Assembly: GCA_947074335.1 (NCBI GenBank)
Contig: CAMTPG010000012.1
Location: 1 to 18,293, forward strand
Direction of reading: 5' to 3'
DNA: 18,293 bases
Source: an uncultured Parabacteroides sp.
GTDB taxonomy: Bacteria > Bacteroidota > Bacteroidia > Bacteroidales > Tannerellaceae
The notes beneath the pieces are model-generated. The model was not told the origin of the DNA and did no database searches. It worked only from the letters and a program-made list of their open reading frames with translations. A program made the translations under genes and the position numbers. This document shows, one piece after another, positions 5,385 to 14,360 of the stretch (the first letter of the stretch is position 1; every line of letters begins with the position of its first letter).

Positions 5385-6491
5385 TTATAAAGTTTCTGCA
5401 TCATCTTTGGTAAGATCCAGTTTTTCATTATCAGCGCCCTTATCGAAATATTGTTTACGCAAGGGATTTGCAGTTGCTTCCCGGTATGTGATTCGTCTAC
5501 GGAAAATATCGAGCGCAGAATAAACAGCCTGACGGAATGATTCCTCAGAAGCTTTATTCTGTCCGGCTATATCATAGGCTGTACCATGAGCCGGTGAAGT
5601 GCGCACTACCGAAAGACCGGCTGTGAAATTTACGCCGTCTTCCATGGCCAGTGTTTTGAAGGGAACAAGCCCCTGATCATGATACATGGCCAGAACGCCG
5701 TCGAACAGATCGTAACTTCCCGAACCGAAGAATCCGTCGGCTGCATAGGGACCAAACGACATAACCCCGCGTTTTTCGGCCTCCTGCATGGCAGGGATGA
5801 TGATCTCATCTTCTTCTTTACCCAGTAAACCTGAATCGCCGGCATGCGGATTGAGAGACAATACGGCAATGCGCGGACGCTCAATGCCAAAATCCTGTTT
5901 GAGGGATTGATTGAACAAACGGAGTTTGGAAACAATGTCTTCGGGCGTAATTTTTGAGGCCACCTGCGAAATCGGGATGTGCCCGGTAACCAGCGCTATA
6001 CGCAATTCGTCTTTCAGCATAATCATTAATGCCTTACGACCAACACCGCCAAAACATTCTTCAAGGTATTCAGTATGACCCGGAAAATGAAATTCGGCAT
6101 TCTGAATATTATGTTTATTAATCGGAGCTGTAACAAGTACATCAATTGCACCGCGTTTCAGATCGGTTACAGCGGCCTCGAGAGCCTGATAAGAGGCTTG
6201 TCCGGCAACCGGGGTGGATTGTGTTAATTCGACCTTAGCCTCTTCATCCACACAATTAATGATATTAACCCGGTTTGAACCGGCATCTTCGGCCTGCGAA
6301 ATGATGCTTAGGTTAACGGCAGGCAATTCAAGTGTCTTGCGGTGATAGGCAGCAATTTTTGATGATCCGTAAATAATCGGAGTACACATCTCTGCCATCC
6401 GTGCATCGAGAAAGGTTTTCAAAATCACCTCATAGCCAATGCCGTTTATGTCGCCGTGGGTAATCCCCACTCTGATCAATCGTTCTTCCAT
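5385..6491 (-). CDS. pdxA: 4-hydroxythreonine-4-phosphate dehydrogenase PdxA
   Basis: This 368-residue enzyme oxidises 4-phosphohydroxy-L-threonine with NAD in the DXP-dependent vitamin B6 pathway; the product then condenses with deoxyxylulose phosphate through PdxJ. The N-terminus has GITHGDINGIGYEV (9-22). Substrate and metal-binding signatures are PGHTEYLE (137-144), TGHIPISQV (169-177, His171), LNPHAGDSG (213-221, His216) and MYHDQGLVPFK (269-279, His271). The conserved RTSPAHGTAYDIAG (297-310) is intact. The length is slightly above the roughly 330 residues of the enterobacterial enzyme because of a polar C-terminal tail. It starts seven bases after the DUF4837 stop, so the two are almost certainly cotranscribed. 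A strong terminator follows. Confidence 0.97.
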   Translation of the reverse strand: MEERLIRVGITHGDINGIGYEVILKTFLDARMAEMCTPIIYGSSKIAAYHRKTLELPAVNLSIISQAEDAGSNRVNIINCVDEEAKVELTQSTPVAGQASYQALEAAVTDLKRGAIDVLVTAPINKHNIQNAEFHFPGHTEYLEECFGGVGRKALMIMLKDELRIALVTGHIPISQVASKITPEDIVSKLRLFNQSLKQDFGIERPRIAVLSLNPHAGDSGLLGKEEDEIIIPAMQEAEKRGVMSFGPYAADGFFGSGSYDLFDGVLAMYHDQGLVPFKTLAMEDGVNFTAGLSVVRTSPAHGTAYDIAGQNKASEESFRQAVYSALDIFRRRITYREATANPLRKQYFDKGADNEKLDLTKDDAETL

Positions 6492-6498
6492 TTAACTG

Positions 6499-7536
6499 TT
6501 ATTTGTCTTCTTTTGAAGATTGTGCAGCATCTTTTTTGTCTTCGGATGCACCATTATTGAAACGCAGACTATGCAAAGCCGATTCGGTACGGCGCATAAA
6601 GTTACGTTTATCTGTTTCGGGTGCATAGACAAATCCTTCTACTACAACAATCCGGTTATTCTTTTTATCCAGACGGGCATGACTTACAAACGGGCCGCCC
6701 ATCATATCGCCTTCCATTTCCCACAAACCGCGTAAAACTCCGGCATATTCGCCGTCGATTGTAGTCGGGGTATAGGTTATACGATCTTTATTGGTTTTCA
6801 TATACGAACCGGGATAAGTACCGGGCATATTTGCTTTCATCACCGAATCGCGCATATTTACCAGAAATTCTTCGGTAAATGTATTTGCATCGGTATAAGG
6901 GAAATCATAGATAACAATATCCGAACGACCTGTTCCTGCATTATTCGAAGTCCAAAGGAAACCGGTTGTATCGCGATAATAGGTCATATCGGTAGGAACA
7001 TACAGCGTAACATCAAAGTTTTTGCGGGCCAGATCTTCCACTATCTGACTGTGATTTTTGGTAAGCTGCGCCAAAGTACGATCACGTTCAACCTGATTAA
7101 AATAATCCACGATTGTACGCGGATGTTCTTTGATGTATTCTACAATATCTTCGTTAGAAGGTGCTTTAAGTGTCATTACCACCTGATTATTTGCCCAACG
7201 GTTACGTTCCACCGATAATGAAACTTTGGTATAAATGGAAGGATCCACCTCTACAATCAGGATGTTACGTACATACGTAAGTAATCCTTTAAAATGATCG
7301 GGAATGACATAGGATATTTTAAAGGCCGGCTCAGCCTGGGGTAAACCGGGAACTTCGGATGTAAGTTCACCTTTAATCGCCTGTCCGGCAGGACCGTCCC
7401 AGCCTGCTTTATTCATTGTTACCACAATTTCATAAGCAAAACCGGTTGCATTGGTTAACATGGAACCCGATTTTTTACATCCGCTTAAAATCAGCAAGAA
7501 TGCAAATAAGCCAAAACATAAAGCACGTGTTTTCAT
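6499..7536 (-). CDS. DUF4837 family lipoprotein of unknown function
   Basis: This 345-residue protein is an exported lipoprotein: a basic start, a hydrophobic run (6-17) and lipobox L-S-G-C with Cys20 as the lipidated residue, followed by K-K-S-G-S. The mature part looks like the Bacteroidota-restricted DUF4837 family, with features such as ATGFAYEIVV (30-39), an FKG-LLTYVRNILIVEVD block near 83-98, and a polar Lys/Glu/Asp-rich tail after about residue 330. No catalytic motif is visible. It lies between rlmN (54 bases upstream) and pdxA (7 bases downstream), with an exact -7 box in front, so it probably begins its own transcript. Its role is unknown; pairing with pdxA may only reflect conserved order. 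Confidence 0.8.
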   Translation of the reverse strand: MKTRALCFGLFAFLLILSGCKKSGSMLTNATGFAYEIVVTMNKAGWDGPAGQAIKGELTSEVPGLPQAEPAFKISYVIPDHFKGLLTYVRNILIVEVDPSIYTKVSLSVERNRWANNQVVMTLKAPSNEDIVEYIKEHPRTIVDYFNQVERDRTLAQLTKNHSQIVEDLARKNFDVTLYVPTDMTYYRDTTGFLWTSNNAGTGRSDIVIYDFPYTDANTFTEEFLVNMRDSVMKANMPGTYPGSYMKTNKDRITYTPTTIDGEYAGVLRGLWEMEGDMMGGPFVSHARLDKKNNRIVVVEGFVYAPETDKRNFMRRTESALHSLRFNNGASEDKKDAAQSSKEDK

Positions 7537-7559
7537 ATCCTGATCATTTTATTAATATA

Positions 7560-7567
7560 CAAATATA
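7560..7567 (-). promoter_or_regulatory. Candidate -7 box for the DUF4837-pdxA unit
   Basis: The minus strand reads TATATTTG, an exact TAnnTTTG match, 24 bases upstream of the DUF4837 start and inside the short gap after rlmN. A TTTTGG lies upstream, but the gap of about 14 bases is short for a -33 element, so the call rests mainly on the -7 box. Confidence 0.45.
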
Positions 7568-7590
7568 ATTTCTTTTTCAACCAAAAGGAA

Positions 7591-8628
7591 TTATTTCTTT
7601 CTATTTTCTTCCTTTTTCAATGTCGACAGCATACCGCATGCTGCAAAAATATCTTCGCCACGCGAGGCCCGAATGGTACAAATCAGTCCGGCATCATTTA
7701 ATGTATCCCTGAATTGTTCGATCTTTTTCAAATCTGAACTTTCCAGATCCACACCGGGAATAGCATGAAAACGGATCAGATTTACTCTGCAGGGAATATC
7801 TTTTAATAAACAGATTAAAGCCCTGGCATGTTGTAAATCGTCATTCAAATTATTAAATACGATATACTCGAAAGATACCCGGCGCTGATGAGAAAAATCA
7901 TACTGGCGGATCATATCCAGAATTTCCTGTGCCGGAAAAGCTTTTTCTACCGGCATCAGCTCCATGCGCTCTTTGGGATAAGGAGAGTGCAGACTGACAG
8001 CCAGATGACAATCACTTTCTTCCAGAAAACGTTTCAATCCTTTGGGTACACCGATCGTAGAAACCGTAATACGTTTCGGACTCCATCCGTAGCCATAAGA
8101 TGCCGTAAGAATTTCGAGCACTTTGAATAATTCGTCTACATTATCCAGCGGTTCGCCCATGCCCATAAAAACAAGGTTGGTCAGCTGATCGGTTTCGGGC
8201 AGCGATTGGATCTGGTTAAGAATTTCGTTTGCCGAAAGATTCTTGGTAAAACCCTGTTTTCCGGTCATGCAGAAGAGACAGTTCATTTTACAACCTACCT
8301 GCGAGGATACACACAAGGTTGCCCTGTCGTCGGTCGGAATATAAACCGATTCCACAAAATTGGCATTGCCCACAGGATACAGGTATTTTATCGTACCGTC
8401 TACAGAACGGGTTGCATCCGAAGGCGGCACGACACCAATCTGATAATGTGCTTCCAGCAAATCACGTTTGGCCTGTGCAATATTAGTCATGTCGCTGATC
8501 GAAGTCACCTTCTTTTTATACAGCCAGTCGGCCATCTGTTTAGCCGCAAATCCGGGCATTCCCGTTTCGGCAGCCACCGCCTGAAGTTCCTTCAGCGTCA
8601 TTCCCAATAAGCATTTCTTCTCACTCAT
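7591..8628 (-). CDS. rlmN: Radical SAM 23S rRNA (adenine2503-C2)-methyltransferase RlmN
   Basis: This 345-residue enzyme methylates C2 of A2503 in 23S rRNA, and often A37 of some tRNAs, by radical SAM chemistry. The iron-sulfur cluster motif CxxxCxxC is at Cys113, Cys117 and Cys120 (VGCKMNCLFC). Cys106 in LCVSSQ and Cys331 in AACGML match the two extra cysteines that carry and resolve the methyl group. Other family blocks are VFMGMGEPLDN, STIGVPKGLKR, LAVSLHSP and YIVFNNLNDD. The absence of Cfr-specific features and the housekeeping context favour RlmN over the resistance enzyme Cfr. The gene is preceded by the terminator of the PpiD-like gene, so it begins a new transcript, but I find no convincing promoter in the 113 bases before it. 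Confidence 0.97.
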   Translation of the reverse strand: MSEKKCLLGMTLKELQAVAAETGMPGFAAKQMADWLYKKKVTSISDMTNIAQAKRDLLEAHYQIGVVPPSDATRSVDGTIKYLYPVGNANFVESVYIPTDDRATLCVSSQVGCKMNCLFCMTGKQGFTKNLSANEILNQIQSLPETDQLTNLVFMGMGEPLDNVDELFKVLEILTASYGYGWSPKRITVSTIGVPKGLKRFLEESDCHLAVSLHSPYPKERMELMPVEKAFPAQEILDMIRQYDFSHQRRVSFEYIVFNNLNDDLQHARALICLLKDIPCRVNLIRFHAIPGVDLESSDLKKIEQFRDTLNDAGLICTIRASRGEDIFAACGMLSTLKKEENRKK

Positions 8629-8741
8629 AGTCTCTTTTCTTTGTAATAAGATCCCGACAGCATGGCCTTTCGATGAATAAGACCGGCAAAACCGGAATCA
8701 GATTCAGCAGAACAGCAAACTGCCATTTAATATAAACAAGA

Positions 8742-8772
8742 AAAAGGGCATACAATGTTTGCACGCCCTTTT
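8742..8772 (-). terminator. Intrinsic terminator after the PpiD-like gene
   Basis: AAAAGGGC and GCCCTTTT are extended by GTGC/GTAT pairs, two of them G-U in the RNA, into a 12-bp stem (8742-8753 with 8761-8772) around a seven-base loop. A U-run follows on the minus strand. It lies 24 bases beyond the stop at 8796, the expected place to end the upstream envelope transcript. Confidence 0.88.
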
Positions 8773-8795
8773 CTTTAACTATCGTTTAGATCCGA

Positions 8796-10931
8796 TTAAT
8801 AAAAACGGATGCGATTATCTTTGATTGTTGCGTTATTGATCAGCGACTGAATAGCCTGATAACCCAGACGATAAGCATTAGTTGCATCGAGTGCAGCCAC
8901 TTCGGCCTGCTCATCGAAAGCTTTGTTGCCGTCTGTTTCTTCGTAGATTTCGAATACATAAACACCGTTGTTACCTGCAACCGGTGAATTCAGTTTACCC
9001 TGCTGTGCCAGTGAAACCATGGCATTCAGTTTAGGTTCTGCACCGATACCTGCGATACGACGAGTGTTGAAGTTTACAAATTTAACTGAATCAACCGATG
9101 AATTCATAGCTTCTGCATATGCTTCCAGTGAAGTCAGGTTTTTAGCAGCCAGCTGTTCAGCCAGTAATTCGGCTTTTTTCCGGGCAACCAGTTCAGCCTG
9201 CAGTACCGGAGTCATGGCAGCCAGTGAGCGATAACCTTCAGGCTGATTGCCCTGAATGGCAGCTACTACAAATTTATCATCACATTCGAAGATTTCAGAA
9301 ACATCTCCTTTTTTGTTCTGGAAAGCCCAACGGATTACCGGACGTGAGTTTTTAACTGATCCCAGCATCTGGTCTGCTTCTGTAATAGTTACATCAGCCA
9401 ACAGATTGAAACCGGCAGCCTGAGCCGCTTCGTCGAGTTTCTCCATGTTGTTGTTTTTAGCCACAAACTGATTCAGTTCGTTATACAGATTGCCATAGGT
9501 TTTAGAGCTTGGCGATACCGACATTTCGATATCAGCTACTTTGTATTTATTAACGTTCGCTGTTTTATCTGTTACTTTTACAATGTGTGTACCATACATT
9601 GTTTTTACCACTTTGTAATCGTTTACCGGAGTTGAGAATACAGCATTTTTAAAATCTTCGTTAATACCTCTCAGTGCAGCCAATTCAGTGAACCAACCCA
9701 GTTCGCCACCGGTTTCGGCTGTTTGATCTACAGAATATTCCTGAGCAAGTGCTGCAAAATCGCCGCCTTTTTTCAATACATTAACCAAGCTGTCGGCAAG
9801 CGCTGTCAGCGCTGCATCATCCTGACCTGCCAACATGATATGGCTTACTTTAACTGAGTCGGCTGCTGTTTTTTTATCCACCAGCTTATACATTTTGTAT
9901 GAATTGTTTTCGTATACCGGACCATACACTTCGCCTACAGTAGCGGTCTGAACAAAACGACCCATTTCGGGTGTAATTACAGATTCCGTAACAAAAACAT
10001 CCATATAAGGAACTTCTGAATTTTCGTTTACCAGTTCGGCCACATTTTCAGATTCGATAAATTCGTCTCTCAACGACATGATGTCGTTTTTCACTTTATC
10101 ATAATCTTCGTCGCTCGGACGGATATCAACCGTAATGTATTTTACAACTTTACCTTCTTTTTGTTTGTAAAGCTCTTTGCGTTGTTTATACAGATTTTCG
10201 ATTTCGCTTTTTGATACTGTCACAGCCGAATCCGGAATGAAAGCAAACGATTGCATTACATAAGCGATATCTGCATTTTTAGCAGAACCTTCGAAAGCAT
10301 CTTTTGCATCCAGTTTGTTGGCAGAAACAGCCTGACCCAGCAGGGTTGCATATTTCTGTTCCAGACGCTGACGTTTGATATTCTTTTCCCAGAACAACCA
10401 GAACTGACGAGCCTGCATCAACTGCTGTTGCTGATCAGCCGGATAGTTGGCGATATTATCGTCGTCGATTGCTTTCAGGAAGTTCAATAAAGCAGCTTTA
10501 TCGAATGTATTTGTCTGCGGATTCACAAACATGGGCATTTGCTGAATCATCGGAGAGATGTTTTCTCCCTGAACCATATCAAACAGTTCGTCTGAAGTTA
10601 CGTTCATACCTAAGTTTTGTGCAGCTTCATTCAATACGATATCCTGTACAATTGCATCAAATACAGATTGACGAATTTGCGACTGATACTCTTCGGGTAC
10701 AGTAGATGAGTTTGTCTGCATCTTGTACATTTCAGTCATTTCATCAATTAAATCCTGATAATCATGAATTTTAATTACCTCTCCGTTAACTTCGCCAATG
10801 TTTTCATGGGATTGTCTGAAGTACGTTGAACCGGAGTTTAAAAAGTCACCAATGATAAAAGCAAACAATGCCAATCCTACGATAAGTACGAGCAAGCCTG
10901 CTTTGTTTCTGATTTTTTCCAGCGTAGCCAT
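8796..10931 (-). CDS. PpiD-like periplasmic peptidyl-prolyl isomerase (SurA_N and parvulin domains)
   Basis: This 711-residue protein is a membrane-anchored periplasmic chaperone/foldase. A short cytoplasmic start (MATLEKIRNKAG) is followed by one membrane span (about 11-31). A SurA_N-like helical domain covers roughly 40-260, with E-V-N-G-E at its front as in PpiD. A parvulin domain spans about 360-455 (VSHIMLAG, GGDFAALAQEYS, GGELGWF, TMYGTHIVKV). A second, degenerate isomerase-like segment may follow near 535-595. The length is larger than E. coli PpiD (623 residues) but usual for Bacteroidota homologues. It helps outer-membrane and periplasmic proteins fold after Sec export. A candidate promoter lies in the 94-base gap upstream, and a strong terminator follows. 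Read-through from the upstream envelope genes is likely as well. Confidence 0.92.
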   Translation of the reverse strand: MATLEKIRNKAGLLVLIVGLALFAFIIGDFLNSGSTYFRQSHENIGEVNGEVIKIHDYQDLIDEMTEMYKMQTNSSTVPEEYQSQIRQSVFDAIVQDIVLNEAAQNLGMNVTSDELFDMVQGENISPMIQQMPMFVNPQTNTFDKAALLNFLKAIDDDNIANYPADQQQQLMQARQFWLFWEKNIKRQRLEQKYATLLGQAVSANKLDAKDAFEGSAKNADIAYVMQSFAFIPDSAVTVSKSEIENLYKQRKELYKQKEGKVVKYITVDIRPSDEDYDKVKNDIMSLRDEFIESENVAELVNENSEVPYMDVFVTESVITPEMGRFVQTATVGEVYGPVYENNSYKMYKLVDKKTAADSVKVSHIMLAGQDDAALTALADSLVNVLKKGGDFAALAQEYSVDQTAETGGELGWFTELAALRGINEDFKNAVFSTPVNDYKVVKTMYGTHIVKVTDKTANVNKYKVADIEMSVSPSSKTYGNLYNELNQFVAKNNNMEKLDEAAQAAGFNLLADVTITEADQMLGSVKNSRPVIRWAFQNKKGDVSEIFECDDKFVVAAIQGNQPEGYRSLAAMTPVLQAELVARKKAELLAEQLAAKNLTSLEAYAEAMNSSVDSVKFVNFNTRRIAGIGAEPKLNAMVSLAQQGKLNSPVAGNNGVYVFEIYEETDGNKAFDEQAEVAALDATNAYRLGYQAIQSLINNATIKDNRIRFY

Positions 10932-10978
10932 TTATCTTTTATCTATTTTAAAGTTTATTATTTCACGTTTTTAGGGCA

Positions 10979-11005
10979 CGAAGATACGAAAAAAAGCTTT
11001 GACAA
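10979..11005 (-). promoter_or_regulatory. Candidate promoter for the PpiD-like gene
   Basis: The minus strand has TTG (11003-11005), 16 bases, then TATCTTCG (10979-10986), a one-mismatch TAnnTTTG box. It sits in the 94-base gap and would give a leader of about 40 bases. The spacing matches that of the promoter at 5072-5099. Confidence 0.5.
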
Positions 11006-11025
11006 CATCGTTTCTTCAGTATTTT

Positions 11026-12285
11026 TTAATCATTCTGTACCTTTAACCTTACAAGTTCAATTTTATTGGCAGTCACTTTAATAATCTTAAAGGTATAATG
11101 TTCGATTGTTATGGTTTCATTCAGTTTCGGGAATTTCTGGTAAGCATGCAGAATTAAGCCGGCAATGGTTACATAATCGTCGGATTCGGGCAACTCAAGT
11201 CCGAATTTTTCATTCACGGTATCAATTTCCATACGCCCGGAGAGCAGATATTCATGTTCATTTACCTTTTGGGCCACATGCGAACGAATATCATGTTCAT
11301 CCTCTATCTCGCCAAAGATCTCTTCTACCAGATCTTCGAGCGTTACAATGCCTGCCGTTCCGCCAAACTCATCTACTACAACAGCCAGACTTTTTTTATC
11401 CTGCATCAGCAGTTTCATCAGTTTATTGGCTGCCATGGTTTCGGGTACGATTGATACGGAACGCACATTTTGTGTCCAGTCGTCGGGTTTCTTAAACATC
11501 TCCGACGAATGGATATAACCGATTATATCATCAATATTTTCGTCGTACACCAGAATTTTCGACAATCCGGTTTCCACAAAGCGCGAACGCAGCTCATCCA
11601 CCGACACGGTTTTATCGCAGGCCACAATTTCGGTACGCGGCACAATGCAGTCGCGCAATCGTACATTCGAAAAATCGAGTGCATTCTGAAAGATCTTCAC
11701 TTCAGTATCCATTTCCGAATTCTGCGATCCATCTTCAATACTCTGCTGGATAAAAAAGTCGAGATCCACCCGCCCCAGGGTACGTTGCGAAGAGCTGTTT
11801 ATATTTTTGGCTCCCAGTATTTTCAATATCAGGAAAGAGACCAGTGATGAAAATTTAGAGATCGGATAAAGTATAATGTAAAATATAAACAGCGGCACCG
11901 AAAAAATGGTAAGCAAAAAATTCGGATTGAGTTTAAAGATGGTTTTCGGAATAAACTCGCCGGCAAATAAAATCAACAGCGTGGAGATAATGGATTGAAA
12001 CAAGACGATCAGCCCTTCATTATGTACAAGGTGTCCGATAAACGGCTCCAGTATCATAGCCATCAACAAACCATAAACAACCAGACAGATATTATTACCC
12101 ACCAGCATGGTGGAAATAAACAGATTCGGATTACTGTAGAAAATATCCAGAATTTTACTGGTGAGGCTTTTTCCTTTCTTGTCTAACTCAAAACGCAGCT
12201 TATTCGAGGAGATAAAAGCTATTTCGACCCCCGAAAAGAAAGCAGACAAGGCTAAAGAGATGATGATGTAGGCTAACGTATTCAC
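11026..12285 (-). CDS. CNNM/CorC-type transporter-associated protein (DUF21 and CBS pair)
   Basis: This 419-residue inner-membrane protein has the hemolysin C/CorC layout. The CNNM (DUF21) membrane domain covers about 1-160, with spans near 4-24, 60-80, 92-110 and 125-145, the last two flanking AGEFIPKTIF. A CBS pair follows at about 205-330, including the hallmark DEFGGTAGIVTLEDLVEEIFGE starting at 305. A CorC_HlyC domain ends the protein (about 340-415). Family members take part in magnesium or other divalent-cation handling; in some Bacteroidota, gliding-associated GldE proteins share this layout. The gene starts 11 bases after lptC and is probably cotranscribed. The transported ion cannot be read from sequence. 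Confidence 0.92.
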   Translation of the reverse strand: MNTLAYIIISLALSAFFSGVEIAFISSNKLRFELDKKGKSLTSKILDIFYSNPNLFISTMLVGNNICLVVYGLLMAMILEPFIGHLVHNEGLIVLFQSIISTLLILFAGEFIPKTIFKLNPNFLLTIFSVPLFIFYIILYPISKFSSLVSFLILKILGAKNINSSSQRTLGRVDLDFFIQQSIEDGSQNSEMDTEVKIFQNALDFSNVRLRDCIVPRTEIVACDKTVSVDELRSRFVETGLSKILVYDENIDDIIGYIHSSEMFKKPDDWTQNVRSVSIVPETMAANKLMKLLMQDKKSLAVVVDEFGGTAGIVTLEDLVEEIFGEIEDEHDIRSHVAQKVNEHEYLLSGRMEIDTVNEKFGLELPESDDYVTIAGLILHAYQKFPKLNETITIEHYTFKIIKVTANKIELVRLKVQND

Positions 12286-12296
12286 GTTCTATATAG

Positions 12297-12959
12297 TTAT
12301 TCTGTAATTATATCGAGTGTATCAGATTCCGACAGTATAATCGTGGTATCAGCAGGATGTGCTGCCGGCGGTGAATCGCTGACCGGAAACTGTCCGGCCG
12401 AATTAAAGATCTGATAGTGCGACATATCCTGACTCGATTCGAATCCGATGCCGGTAATCACTTTATTATCGGCTTCGGTAATCCGGATAAACTGGTCCGA
12501 ATACATCTTTTCTTCTTTCTGGTCCCAATATAGTAAAGATGTTTCAAATTTCTTGCCTTCGAGGTTCTCTATTTTCACATTGCCTATCAGTTTCCACAAG
12601 CCTTTCTTTTCGAAATTGTATGCAGTATCGGCTTCGATATAGGCTTCTGCCTGGAAAAGCGAATCAAACTTCTCTAAATAAAGACCTTCGGGGAAATACC
12701 AGAAAGGTTCTTTGGCTTTATCAAAAATCATCCAGTCCTGTGCTTTGAGCCGGTATCGTGTGATACCCGAATCAGAAATAAGCGTCGAAACATCCGTTGT
12801 ACGTAATGTATAACTGGTTTCGGGATCAAAAGAAACCGCAATGATCTCTTTCTTATCTCCGCCGCAGGAAGTAAAAAACGAAAGAAGCATAACAACCACC
12901 GCAACGGTGATTGTTATGCCCTGATTATTTAGTTTACCGGATAAACGGTTTCTTGCCAT
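12297..12959 (-). CDS. lptC: LPS export protein LptC, probable lipoprotein form
   Basis: This 220-residue protein matches LptC, the bridge component that receives lipopolysaccharide from LptBFG and passes it to LptA. The core, about 40-180, has the expected beta-jellyroll features: SDSGITRYRLKA near 62-73, FPEGLYLEKFD near 89-99, then ADTAYNFEKKGLWKLIGNVKIE with WKLIGNV typical of the family. The N-terminus has a long hydrophobic run (16-30) ending F-T-S-C at Cys32, then GGDKKE, which resembles a lipobox. If it is processed, the protein is a lipoprotein, unlike the single-span LptC of E. coli. A polar, acidic tail of about 30 residues follows the fold. It starts four bases after the TPR gene and is followed closely by the CorC-type gene. 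Confidence 0.88.
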   Translation of the reverse strand: MARNRLSGKLNNQGITITVAVVVMLLSFFTSCGGDKKEIIAVSFDPETSYTLRTTDVSTLISDSGITRYRLKAQDWMIFDKAKEPFWYFPEGLYLEKFDSLFQAEAYIEADTAYNFEKKGLWKLIGNVKIENLEGKKFETSLLYWDQKEEKMYSDQFIRITEADNKVITGIGFESSQDMSHYQIFNSAGQFPVSDSPPAAHPADTTIILSESDTLDIITE

Positions 12960-12963
12960 AAGC

Positions 12964-14328
12964 TTACTGTACAGTTACACGTTCGCCGATCCAGCCGCCG
13001 ATTGTAATCGCTTTACCTTTTTCCAGTTCGGGATGCATAAAGATCTCTTCGGTAGAAGGTAAGTGTGCACGATATGAGCTGATCAGTTTGTTTGCATCAT
13101 CTGCCACATTCGAATCCACAGATTTAGCTTTCTGGAATTTATCGATAGCAGCCTGATATACCATTTTAGCCATTACCGCATCGTTCGGATAGATTGAGCG
13201 GGCCGATTTGGCATACATATTACCAATCAGGATATAAGGCAAACCATAATCCGGATTCGATTCGATTGATTTCAGACAGTATTGTTTAGCCTGAGTCAGT
13301 TTATTCTGGTCGAACAACAGTACGGCAATCAGATAATAATCTTCTGCTTTAGATACCGGATCAGAGTCCATTTTAGCTGCTTCTTCGAAATATTTGATCG
13401 CTGTATCGAAATCTTTTGATTTTACGGCACGTTTCGCGATACCAATTGCTGCATCCGCACTGGGTTCGAGTGCATAGGCATATTCGGCTGCATTATAAAA
13501 TGCTTCGATTTCCTGACAACGTACACGACGAAGCATGGCCAGAATTTCTTTTAGCTGATCCAGGTTGCCCTGTGCTTCGGCTACTTTCGGTGCATACATA
13601 TTCTGCAGCGTTTCGCAATCAGCAGCTCCACTACCGGCAAAACCGCCGTCGATAGCCGATTTGAAAGTAGTCAGATTCTTAATTTCTTTTTCATTATTAG
13701 AAGCAATGGCTGCCTGCAGCTGTGCATCTAAAATTTTAGAGGCTTTCAGATAATCTTCAAGGTACTGTTGTTTGAAGTTTGGATTATTCAACAACTGACG
13801 GTGCGAAGACATCATATACAATGAAACACCCAGGGGTTCCATTTTATTTCCATATTCATTAATTACATCACCTAACCAGCCATAGATAACTTCCGGTTGT
13901 GCGTTGTCACCCATCTGTGCCACATAATCAGAGGCTTTGCGTGATACGATCCAGTCTTTACCATATTTCTGATCATTTCCGAAGTATTGCACACGATTAT
14001 CATAAACAGCCATCAATTCATCGATCAATGCAGCTTTTTTGGCAGCATCTTTTTCGTTTTTGATTTTCCAGTCCATGATACGTACGCCATAAAGATAAAG
14101 ATCCTTATGAGCTCCCGGACATTCTTTATAAGCCTGTTCCCAGAAATCATACGCATCTGCGAAATTACCAGCTTTAGCGTAAGGTACGAACAAGCTGATA
14201 TTCGTGATACAACGTATGCTATCCTCTCCTGAACCGAACGGAGTTCCTGTCTGCACACCTGTCTGTGCCTGAACACCGAATGATGCTAATGTACATCCTA
14301 ATGCAAATAATGCTACTTTGGTCTTCAT
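12964..14328 (-). CDS. Secreted tetratricopeptide-repeat protein
   Basis: This 454-residue protein carries a Sec signal peptide (cleavage likely after VQA, residue 21) and an all-helical body. TPR-like repeats are clearest between about 275 and 420: KSKDFDTAIKYFEEAAKMD (303-321), then a unit with DQNKLTQAKQYCLKSIESNP (340-359), then YQAAIDKFQKAKSVDSN. Earlier helices (45-270) are probably more divergent repeats. The C-terminal PSTEEIFMHPEL and GGWIGERVTVQ form a non-TPR tail. The protein is probably periplasmic and mediates protein-protein contacts. Its place between an outer-membrane barrel and lptC suggests an envelope assembly role, but this is inference. The gap to the barrel gene is 32 bases. 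Confidence 0.85.
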   Translation of the reverse strand: MKTKVALFALGCTLASFGVQAQTGVQTGTPFGSGEDSIRCITNISLFVPYAKAGNFADAYDFWEQAYKECPGAHKDLYLYGVRIMDWKIKNEKDAAKKAALIDELMAVYDNRVQYFGNDQKYGKDWIVSRKASDYVAQMGDNAQPEVIYGWLGDVINEYGNKMEPLGVSLYMMSSHRQLLNNPNFKQQYLEDYLKASKILDAQLQAAIASNNEKEIKNLTTFKSAIDGGFAGSGAADCETLQNMYAPKVAEAQGNLDQLKEILAMLRRVRCQEIEAFYNAAEYAYALEPSADAAIGIAKRAVKSKDFDTAIKYFEEAAKMDSDPVSKAEDYYLIAVLLFDQNKLTQAKQYCLKSIESNPDYGLPYILIGNMYAKSARSIYPNDAVMAKMVYQAAIDKFQKAKSVDSNVADDANKLISSYRAHLPSTEEIFMHPELEKGKAITIGGWIGERVTVQ

Positions 14329-14360
14329 ACTTTATCTATCTAAATAATAACTATATCTTG

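Noticed and set aside
7583..7616. AAAAGGAA/TTCCTTTT inverted repeat at the end of rlmN as a terminator
   Set aside because: The arms are only eight A+T-rich pairs around an 18-base loop, one arm lies in coding sequence, and no U-run follows.
7591..8628. Cfr-type antibiotic-resistance methyltransferase
   Set aside because: Sequence blocks, length and housekeeping context fit RlmN, and nothing mobile surrounds it.
8629..8741. Promoter of rlmN
   Set aside because: TTTG-like stretches exist (in CAGTTTGC and GGTTTTGCC), but no partner resembling TAnnTTTG lies at a sensible distance. A start must exist after the terminator, yet I cannot place it.
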